64,000 nt of DNA, taken from Lutjanus erythropterus (Eukaryota > Chordata > Actinopteri > Lutjaniformes > Lutjanidae). The notes beneath the pieces are model-generated. The model saw nothing but the letters and a program-made list of their open reading frames with translations. It was not told the DNA's origin and did no database searches. Below, in pieces: positions 62,401 through 64,000 of this stretch. The position numbers and the translations under genes are program-made. The stretch lies in assembly GCA_020091685.1 (NCBI GenBank), contig CM034612.1, positions 24,948,158 to 25,012,157 on the forward strand. Reading direction: 5' to 3'. Numbering within the stretch: the stretch's first letter is position 1; every line of letters starts with the position of its first letter.

Positions 62401-63933
62401 AGCTACTTAATCAAAGCACTAACAGGCCAGGAGGGCCATTGTAAGCAGGGACTCAATAATCAATTAAACGTGGCAGCTGCATCTCATCAATGTTGCTAGA
62501 GGACAATGATTTCCATTGGTTCTTGCCTGACCACACGTGCAGCTAAAACACCCTTAAAACTGCAAGTCTAAGTGTTCTTCAGTTTTAATCTTCAAAGCCA
62601 ATTTCAAACTGGTGTCAGTGACAGCTGATGCTTTGACTTGTGACCTACAATTGTATGCATATACAATATAATTTAGTTTACATTCCTTATGGTACTGTAA
62701 AGGTCCAGGATCTTTGAAATACGTTAACCAATGGGAGGCAACAGAGTTTTTTAGAATAAGCTAAGTTACAGATGTTGTACACAAACAGAAATATAAATAT
62801 ATAAATATAAATAATGTAACAACAGCTTAATGAACAGTGTGGTGCAGTATATTGGTAATAAAATGTTCTGGTCATGTACAGGTTAATCAAATAAATGTAT
62901 TAGAAAATGGCTATAATGTATTACAACTATGAGAATTATAGTACACTATGATACTTGCCAAAAAAAGGTCAATTAGTGGCCAGCAATTATGAAGCATTAT
63001 AATACATGACCTCTTAAAAATGCTTTATAATGTTATTATGCTTAATGGTGTTGTTATGAACTATTATGGATATTTAAGAGCACTTCAATTTAATCATAAT
63101 TATACATTGCTATAAGCACAGTACAAGTACGTTTGTACATTTGTTTGTCTGTGTAAGTTATACATTACAGACATGGGCGCCACAGAAAGTGTTACCATAT
63201 ATTTTTAAACTCTGGAGAGAGACTGGCTGCTTCCTCTTACTTCCAGTCTATGCTAAGCTAGGGCTAAATGCCTCCTGGCAAAACACAAAAAAACATAAGT
63301 GTGATCTGTGTGAAAGTGTGATCTTCTCTTGTAACTTTCAGCAAAAAAAGCATGCTATTTCCCTTAAAGCTGAGAAAAATTTGCTGTTCACTAGGTGTGT
63401 AAATCACAAGTGTCATCAGGATACGACATCTTTGACAATGGTTTAGTAGTGAACACTGCTGCCCAACAGCTACAAGGTCCCGAGTTTGAAGTTACCCCAG
63501 TCCGGCCTCACTGTGTGGTGTTCTCCCTGCCAATGTGTGTGCGCGTACGCACGCGTGTGTGCGATTCCTCTGGGTGTTCAAAGACATGCATGCAAGCTGG
63601 TAAATCACTCGTAGGATTAAATGTGTTTGTTTACTGTCAGCTCTCTGATCTGTCCAGGGTCTTACTATTTCTTGGTCGTTGAGGTCACAGCTTTGCTATT
63701 GATGTATTTCTGTAAATTACAGCTCCTTTTACAGCTTGTGATTACTGCAGTGTGTGTGTGTGTGTTTCTTACTCATTGAAGTGTGTGTCTGAGATGTGCA
63801 CGCCATAGCAACTTAACACTTTCTTCAGATCTTCCTGTGTGACGTATCCAGTATGCTGAGGGTCACACAGCGTCAGAGCTGCCAGCACTGCACTGAGCCT
63901 CTCACACAACTTGTCCAGCAGTAGATTCTCCAC
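32769..63933 (-). CDS. efcab6: efcab6, C-terminal two thirds (18 exons, 994 residues)
   Basis: EF-hand calcium-binding domain-containing protein 6 (DJBP), a long array of mostly degenerate EF-hand pairs. In mammals it is testis-enriched, reported to bind DJ-1 and the androgen receptor, and (from memory) found among axonemal doublet-microtubule proteins. Exons 5' to 3': 63773-63933, 60767-60907, 57220-57433, 52713-52827, 50199-50323, 47952-48181, 47803-47866, 47600-47718, 47348-47518, 45250-45405, 44033-44243, 43747-43941, 41124-41366, 40533-40730, 39243-39426, 38966-39150, 34548-34697, 32769-32891. All 17 junctions keep frame and no internal stop is seen. Recurring signature: a hydrophobic helix, a 12-residue loop with central Gly, then DFL/EFL or DFRxxL. 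Earlier exons lie beyond base 64000. A small phase-0 exon missed inside a long intron cannot be excluded. The name rests on architecture plus synteny with mpped1. Confidence 0.88.
33908..34313. mobile_element. MITE-like element with TTAAAGGGACAG inverted ends
   Basis: Left end TTAAAGGGACAGCTCACCCC, right end the inverted GGGATGAACTGTCCCTTTAA; 406 bases, no coding capacity. Lies in the last efcab6 intron. A lone right end of the same family is at about 53996-54036, and interior fragments are near 32160-32330 and 54110-54200. Abundant in fish genomes (recognised from memory). Confidence 0.8.
34548..34697 (-). CDS. efcab6: efcab6 penultimate exon (residues 905-954)
   Basis: Acceptor TTCAG, donor AAG|GTGAGG, phase 0-0, exactly 50 residues. 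Encodes AIQGVLSKHCVEVMLRLYDA then the helix-loop FLSSDRARSGVVSVQDFRK. The loop starts SDRARSG and lacks acidic ligands at positions 3 and 5. Confidence 0.92.
35020..35280. repeat. element with GGGTTGCCAGATT inverted ends
   Basis: GGGTTGCCAGATT near 35027 is repeated inverted as AATCTGGCAACCC near 35260. The interior is GC-rich compared with its flanks. Non-coding despite an ORF across it. Confidence 0.5.
36400..36840 (+). repeat. teleost retroelement fragment (AGGTCACAGTGACCTTGACC)
   Basis: Contains ATAAAATGTCATCAACTCAT, GAGGTCACAGTGACCTTGAC, TGATCAGTTCATTCTTGAGT, GAGTTCTTGAGATA and GACAGACAGATGGACAACCT...GCGCGGAAGCATAA. A second, more diverged copy is at 58925-59225. Recognised as a common fish dispersed repeat; class not determined. 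Confidence 0.75.
36955..37375. repeat. foldback element (GGTAATTACCAA inverted ends)
   Basis: GGTGGTAATTACCAAATAAT at the left is mirrored by the inverted AATATATCACTTGGTAATTA at the right. Internal motifs GAAATTTCTTAGAA, CATGGCAAGTATGTGA and their complements are placed symmetrically about a centre near 37160. No coding capacity. Confidence 0.7.
38966..39150 (-). CDS. efcab6: efcab6 exon (residues 843-904)
   Basis: Acceptor TACAG, donor CG|GTAGGA. The leading AG completes Glu, then ILQSLSINMTQEQFEHLALK and FDIMKNGCVSYHDFLRHFLL. The loop DIMKNGCVSYHD has Asp at 1 and 12 but Met at 3: EF-hand-like but degenerate. Ends in phase 0 after LPAP. Confidence 0.93.
39243..39426 (-). CDS. efcab6: efcab6 exon (residues 782-843)
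   Basis: Acceptor TCCCAG, donor GG|GTGTGC (weak +3). Encodes a basic linker (SAPQCTSRRPASVGRPGTGS), the helix MERRLRGAVQRCWKDIQRNC, and the half-loop QEGRISTESFL, with one base of a split Glu. A minisatellite lies in the intron just upstream on the coding strand. Confidence 0.9.
39555..39895 (+). repeat. minisatellite of CCCTATGTTCCCTCAG units
   Basis: About 340 bases of diverged 18-20 base units (TGTTCCCTCA, CCCTATGTTC, GTTCCCTGGACC). The ORFs across it (39520-39972 and 39555-39779) are repetitive Pro/Ser/Phe products and are not considered genes. It lies in the efcab6 intron upstream of the exon at 39243-39426. Confidence 0.85.
40370..40405. repeat. A-rich tract
   Basis: Two A runs separated by T, followed by GACAGACAGACAGA; possibly a retroelement tail. 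Confidence 0.7.
40533..40730 (-). CDS. efcab6: efcab6 exon (residues 716-781)
   Basis: Acceptor TCTCAG, donor AAG|GTACAG, phase 0-0. Encodes FECVWSQMPVNEQKKLQYRE then FLKRFG, the second half of an EF-hand pair with a shortened loop. A Ser-rich linker containing SSSSSETKSS follows. Confidence 0.9.
41124..41366 (-). CDS. efcab6: efcab6 exon (residues 635-715)
   Basis: Acceptor TTGCAG, donor AG|GTAAAG, phase 0-0. Encodes 81 residues. A basic, Gln/Thr-rich linker (MSADRCLSRTLEQGTKTRSA) is followed by the helix HLQQIQDVVSGHLYEITREL and a degenerate loop, DPSNSTTVSKAQF. The leading ATG is internal; phase-0 splicing from the upstream exon is preferred to a start here. Confidence 0.9.
42058..42700 (-). 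mobile_element. hAT transposon fragment
   Basis: Left end CAGTGTTGGGCACGTTACTT is a typical hAT inverted-repeat start, followed by AGTTACTAGTTACTT motifs. The interior holds the 5' coding part of a BED-finger transposase on the - strand. No matching right inverted repeat was seen, and the catalytic part of the transposase is absent, so the copy is truncated or internally deleted. The right boundary is approximate. Confidence 0.7.
42267..42578 (-). pseudogene. BED zinc-finger N-terminus of a hAT transposase (truncated)
   Basis: 103-residue reading frame beginning MASPESQGKTAFSRWKYRHY. It contains VECTLCPRAKSLSTSG and LMKHLSTAHAS, which fit the BED pattern C-x2-C ... H-x4-H used for DNA binding by hAT transposases and ZBED proteins. 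The frame runs out in the non-coding left end of the element; the RNase H-like and dimerisation domains are missing. Not a host gene by context, since it sits within hAT-like ends in an efcab6 intron. Confidence 0.7.
42785..43265. repeat. teleost interspersed repeat (TTAGCATGCCATCATGTTCA)
   Basis: Contains AGCATTAGCATGCCATCATG, AGTAAAGGGATCACCAGGGTTATTACA-like sequence, CATCCTGAGGGGGATATGAA and TGTCTGTGCAAACTAAATTT. This order is familiar from many fish introns. Class undetermined. Confidence 0.6.
43747..43941 (-). CDS. efcab6: efcab6 exon (residues 570-634), canonical EF-hand
   Basis: Acceptor TCCAG, donor TG|GTAAGA, phase 0 at both ends. Encodes AFSAFDQSGTGTVKALEFRQ then VLGNFCARLSDKQYRYMLTK and WKDFLNKFQ. 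The loop DQSGTGTVKALE keeps Asp-1, Ser-3, Thr-5, Gly-6, Val-8 and Glu-12. It is the only loop in the visible protein that fits the canonical pattern, so it is the best candidate for real calcium binding. Confidence 0.93.
44033..44243 (-). CDS. efcab6: efcab6 exon (residues 499-569)
   Basis: Acceptor CTTAG, donor AAG|GTGAAA. Encodes LNVSMDENCRKLSYMDFLSA, completing the EF-hand pair begun upstream. A linker with KKSEPPPASPD follows, then the helix LARMGELVTASAPNLYK that enters the next EF-hand. Confidence 0.9.
45250..45405 (-). CDS. efcab6: efcab6 exon (residues 447-499)
   Basis: Acceptor CACAG, donor AG|GTCAGC. Encodes QTLQENYEGFSDSLTHLETK then RDGTVTVEQLLSLLNTYSCS and HLVNHLH. The loop ETKRDGTVTVEQ has lost the leading Asp. 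The split Arg codon joins the exon at 44243. Confidence 0.9.
45925..46562. mobile_element. MITE-like element, TTAAAGGTCTAGTGTGTAAG ends (copy 1)
   Basis: Left TTAAAGGTCTAGTGTGTAAG, right (inverted) CCTACATACTGGTCCTTTAA; 638 bases. The interior carries a nested patch of GGGTTCGGGCT / GGTTTGGGTCTGGTCGGACC repeats. Non-coding. Same family as the elements at 49021, 50604 and 57534. Confidence 0.8.
46944..46985. repeat. (CA)n(TA)n microsatellite
   Basis: CA units followed directly by TA units, ending in GTTATATATACG. Confidence 0.85.
47100..47312 (+). mobile_element. LINE-type 3' end fragment with GGATGGATGG tail
   Basis: GGGGAAGCCTCAGGATCCCC, CTGGAGGATGTGACTAAGGA, GACCTGGACCTGGATAAGCA and the terminal ATGGATGGATGG match the common 3' end of L2-like LINEs in fish (from memory). 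Only the last part of the element is present. It ends about 35 bases from the efcab6 exon at 47348. Confidence 0.7.
47348..47518 (-). CDS. efcab6: efcab6 exon (residues 390-447)
   Basis: Acceptor GGCAG, donor CA|GTAAGT. The first G completes Arg, then YDPEGRGCVAVCDFLEKLGF, an EF-hand half with loop DPEGRGCVAVCD. A 35-residue polar linker rich in Glu, Gln and Asn follows. The two terminal bases join the next exon's G to give Gln. Confidence 0.9.
47600..47718 (-). CDS. efcab6: efcab6 exon (residues 351-390), EF-hand loop DADGLG
   Basis: Acceptor CCAG, donor AG|GTAAGA. Encodes VLCQFDADGLGWIHKKSLRG...EEFDQLWM. The loop DADGLGWIHKKS has Asp at positions 1 and 3, Gly at 6 and Ile at 8, but Ser at 12, so affinity is probably weak. 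It ends with two bases of an Arg codon completed in the next exon. Confidence 0.9.
47803..47866 (-). CDS. efcab6: efcab6 small exon of 64 bases (residues 329-350)
   Basis: This exon is too short to stand out as an ORF. It is supported by a pyrimidine-rich CTCTCTCTCCTGACAG acceptor, donor AAG|GTCAGC, and phase. The preceding exon ends with GT, this one supplies A (Val), then QEQLHELLCLEARYKWADMSK. Without it the two flanking exons do not join in frame. The sequence reads as an amphipathic helix leading into the next EF loop. Confidence 0.85.
47952..48181 (-). CDS. efcab6: efcab6 exon (residues 253-329), complete EF-hand pair
   Basis: Acceptor ATCAG, donor GT|GTGAGT (strong consensus). Its 76 residues run from DNLTAFRLIDRKRRGVVDCH through FKYLYSSLGFLCREEEYQRL to GNLNYAEFVDVV and a polar tail. 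The first loop, DRKRRGVVDCHD, lacks acidic residues at positions 3 and 5, so calcium binding is unlikely. The second loop is built around HPGGNLNYAEF. The donor leaves two bases of a Val codon that need the small exon 47803-47866. Confidence 0.92.
49021..49775. mobile_element. MITE-like element, TTAAAGGACCAGTGTGTAAT ends (copy 2)
   Basis: Left TTAAAGGACCAGTGTGTAAT, right CACACTTCTCCTTTAA; 755 bases, the longest copy here. Unlike the others it contains a GC-richer interior with a 45-codon basic reading frame at 49380-49517. Confidence 0.8.
49380..49517 (+). CDS. short basic ORF inside a MITE-like element
   Basis: ATG to TAG, 45 codons, beginning MEDHTYTVPEQKAADSESPS and continuing into a Lys/Arg/His-rich half (KKRRREESKHKHDRKRQKHE). 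The composition resembles a nuclear-localisation or RNA-binding tail rather than random sequence. It may be the leftover first coding exon of an autonomous relative, or a captured host exon. There is no domain I recognise and no proof of translation. Confidence 0.3.
   Translation: MEDHTYTVPEQKAADSESPSSKKRRREESKHKHDRKRQKHESTSA
50199..50323 (-). CDS. efcab6: efcab6 exon (residues 211-252)
   Basis: Acceptor TAG at 50326-50324, donor GGG|GTGAGC. The two leading bases AG join the preceding G to give Glu. Encodes ATARDRQQGSEGRGEDEVDP followed by LRTSAEQCLAAMKTKIKTIHG. An acidic/basic linker is followed by a coiled helix that enters the EF-hand of the next exon. A competing acceptor two bases downstream (GAG|GCC) would break frame with the upstream exon, so TAG is chosen. 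Confidence 0.85.
50419..50452. repeat. poly(A) run of about 34
   Basis: Uninterrupted A run followed by GGAATTCC; probably marks the end of an element. Confidence 0.85.
50440..51310 (-). repeat. reverse copy of the 13425-14010 element, split by a MITE
   Basis: CAACCCAAGATCTACTTTGT, AGCATCCAATCAAGTTGCAG and AAGAGAATTTCATTAACATA are reverse-complement matches to 13680-13800. The left part (TTTCCTTTTATTTCCTAAAT...) matches 13810-13900 reversed. GACTTGGGACTTGGGTGC near 51282 is its end. The match is interrupted exactly by the MITE-like copy at 50604-50973. Confidence 0.7.
50604..50973. mobile_element. MITE-like element (copy 3), nested
   Basis: Left AAAGGCCCAGAGTGTAGAATTT, right TCTTAGACACTGGACCTTTA; 370 bases. 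Inserted within the older repeat at 50440-51310. Confidence 0.8.
51640..51866. mobile_element. small element with inverted CTAG(G/C)GTTG(G/C)G ends
   Basis: CTAGCGTTGGGTGATATTAT at the left and the inverted ATCCAATTGCGCAACCCTAG at the right; 227 bases, non-coding. Resembles a short non-autonomous DNA transposon. Confidence 0.55.
51870..51975 (-). repeat. tRNA-like SINE fragment, reverse orientation
   Basis: Reads on the - strand as GTTAGCACTGTTGCCTCAGA, AATAAGGTCCTGGGTTCAAA and TTCTGGCTGCAG. The GGTTCAAATTC box matches a pol III B box. A related + strand fragment is at 63425-63610. Confidence 0.65.
52713..52827 (-). CDS. efcab6: efcab6 exon (residues 173-211)
   Basis: Acceptor CCCAG, donor GG|GTGAGA. 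It encodes ILEDSWVILDNQNFKKFTEL...SVFLEKYE and one base of a split Glu. This is the even-numbered half of an EF-hand pair, with a shortened, non-calcium loop (GSRDGGIEC) and FLEKYE as the exiting helix. Confidence 0.88.
53231..53446 (+). mobile_element. tRNA-derived SINE with perfect 17-bp target-site duplication
   Basis: Head with pol III A box (TAGCTCAGTTGGTAGAG) and B box (GGTTTGACTCC); body CTTTGCTGCATGTCATCCCC and CTATCTAATAAA; A-rich tail. Flanked by TAAAGTGAAAGGCCATC at 53214-53230 and 53447-53463. The identical duplications suggest a fairly recent insertion. Not a functional tRNA: no acceptor pairing and a long non-tRNA body. Confidence 0.88.
53470..53990. repeat. interspersed repeat related to 31060-31400
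   Basis: GGATGGATGGGTCAAACAAA, CAGGAGACTGGGGTTCATGT and CCAGATGTTGCACATTCATT appear in the same order as in 31060-31400. Ends near the lone GGGTGAACTGTCCCTTTAA at 54020. Confidence 0.6.
55050..55225 (-). mobile_element. tRNA-derived SINE copy, 5'-truncated, reverse
   Basis: On the - strand: GGTTCGACTCCAGCCTGCAG, CCCTTTGCTGCGTGTCG, a C run of about 17, TTTCCTGTCTGCTTTTCAGC and CTATCCAATAAAGGC. The A-box head is absent. Confidence 0.8.
55610..55800 (+). mobile_element. tRNA-derived SINE copy, forward
   Basis: A box TAGCTCGGTTGGTAGAG, B box AGTTCAACTCC, then CCTCGCTCTCTACCCCCTTTCC, AATCTTCAGCTGTCCCATAA and AATAAAGGC, with a C/A-rich tail. Same family as 53231 and 55050; no clear target-site duplication. 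Confidence 0.8.
57220..57433 (-). CDS. efcab6: efcab6 exon (residues 101-172)
   Basis: Acceptor ACAG, donor AA|GTGAGT. After one base completing Arg, 71 residues follow. A Ser/Pro/Arg-rich linker (PRSSPQSIPQSVSRSRPPSS) leads into a basic amphipathic helix, WNILDIVFRRMRLRLEQR, and a degenerate EF loop, THSSDGTLSETDIRK. The final AA|GT is phase 0. Confidence 0.88.
57534..57680. mobile_element. MITE-like element (copy 4), one end only
   Basis: TTAAAAGGTCCAGTGTGTCA, GGGGCATAATAAGGCAGAAA and CATTAGTGTATAATCATCTC match the left half of copy 1 at 45925. No right end was found; truncated. Confidence 0.75.
58925..59225 (+). repeat. second copy of the AGGTCACAGTGACC retroelement fragment
   Basis: AAAATGTCATCACCTCATCA, GTAGGTCACAGTGACCTTTG, TAATCAGTTAATCCCTGAGT and GGGACAGACAACG align in order with 36400-36840. 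Confidence 0.7.
60767..60907 (-). CDS. efcab6: efcab6 exon (residues 54-101)
   Basis: Acceptor CCAG, donor AG|GTGAGC. The exon starts with one base completing the Glu split from the previous exon and ends with two bases of an Arg codon. It encodes LCKTSSTRPGNSSELVYYTG...SGQTE, the second half of an EF-hand pair (VYYTGFLKDLG as the exiting helix), followed by a polar linker. Confidence 0.85.
61316..61440 (+). repeat. teleost dispersed repeat (TTTACCTTTATTTATCCAGG)
   Basis: TTTACCTTTATTTATCCAGG, AAGTCCCACTGAGATTCAGA, ATCTCTTTTACAAGAGAGAC and CTGGCCAAGGTAGCAGCCAA form a block I recognise as widely dispersed in fish genomes. Confidence 0.75.
62900..63090. repeat. TTATAATG-rich degenerate repeat
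   Basis: AAGCATTATAATACATGACC, TGCTTTATAATGTTATTATG and ATGAACTATTATGG recur with small changes; an old tandem or foldback sequence. Confidence 0.5.
63425..63610 (+). repeat. tRNA-like SINE fragment
   Basis: AACACTGCTGCCCAACAGCT, ACAAGGTCCCGAGTTTGAAG and GGCCTCACTGTGTGGTGTTC follow the order of the 51870-51975 family (there reversed). An insert of GTGTGTGCGCGTACGCACGCGTGTGTGCG-like alternating sequence lies near 63536-63563 and is largely self-complementary. Confidence 0.6.
63773..63933 (-). CDS. efcab6: efcab6 exon (residues 1-54 of the fragment)
   Basis: Encodes VENLLLDKLCERL...THFN and the first two bases of a Glu codon; donor GA|GTAAGA. It carries an EF-hand-like helix-loop-helix, LTLCDPQHTGYVTQEDLKKV, with a degenerate loop (Gln at position 3, Asp at 12). 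The acceptor is an unusual AAG, with only seven bases (TTTTAAG on the - strand) between it and a (GT)n run that fills the window to base 64000. Phase 0 at its 5' end. Confidence 0.85.
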
Positions 63934-63936
63934 CTT

Positions 63937-63940
<4 letters not shown>

Positions 63941-64000
<60 letters not shown>
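63941..64000. repeat. (CA)30 microsatellite reaching the window edge
   Basis: Uninterrupted CA, at least 60 bases; it runs off the window. On the efcab6 coding strand it is (GT)n, seven bases from an exon acceptor. Confidence 0.95.

Larger units (their letters stand above)
60908..63772 (-). other. efcab6: efcab6 intron
   Basis: 2.9 kb. Contains the TTTACCTTTATTTATCCAGG repeat (61316-61440), a TTATAATG-rich stretch (62900-63090) and a SINE-like fragment (63425-63610). The rest shows nothing recognisable. Confidence 0.65.

Noticed and set aside
1..64000. CRISPR arrays, bacterial operons, phage or viral genes
   Set aside because: Tandem patterns found are minisatellites or microsatellites without spacer structure, and all gene structures are vertebrate exons.

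Overview
The window is vertebrate nuclear DNA, almost certainly from a teleost fish, probably a percomorph. Exons are short and separated by long introns with GT..AG junctions. Repeat content is typical of teleosts: tRNA-derived SINEs, small terminal-inverted-repeat elements, a hAT fragment carrying a BED zinc finger, and many dinucleotide runs. There are no operons, bacterial signals, CRISPR arrays or rRNA genes.

Two protein-coding genes lie tail to tail. On the + strand are the last three coding exons of mpped1 (a metallophosphoesterase-domain protein): 11278-11393, 18643-18756 and 22582-22700, giving the C-terminal 115 residues. The 5' part of the gene lies left of base 1, so bases 1-11277 are intron. 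On the - strand is efcab6 (EF-hand calcium-binding domain 6). I could join 18 coding exons from 63933 down to the stop at 32769. They give a continuous 994-residue C-terminal product with matching phase at every junction. Human EFCAB6 is about 1,500 residues, so the N-terminal third lies right of base 64000. Human 22q13 has the same convergent MPPED1/EFCAB6 arrangement, which supports both names.

Region by region:
- 1-11.3 kb: mpped1 intron with a hairpin, a degenerate minisatellite and several stretches that look conserved and non-coding.
- 11.3-22.7 kb: mpped1 exons and two introns; one intron holds a minisatellite of about 1.1 kb.
- 22.7-32.8 kb: intergenic, mostly AT-rich; the mpped1 3' UTR must start here.
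- 32.8-64.0 kb: efcab6, with introns packed with mobile-element remnants. These include four copies of one inverted-repeat family (one nested inside an older repeat), a SINE with a perfect target-site duplication, and a foldback element.

The two genes are not known to act together. MPPED proteins are phosphodiesterases of the metallophosphoesterase superfamily, enriched in brain in mammals. EFCAB6 (DJBP) is a testis- and cilium-associated EF-hand repeat protein. Most long ORFs outside the listed exons are chance readings of repeats. I found no evidence of a novel biological system. The most useful results are the exon models, two splice acceptors embedded in microsatellites, and the repeat relationships.
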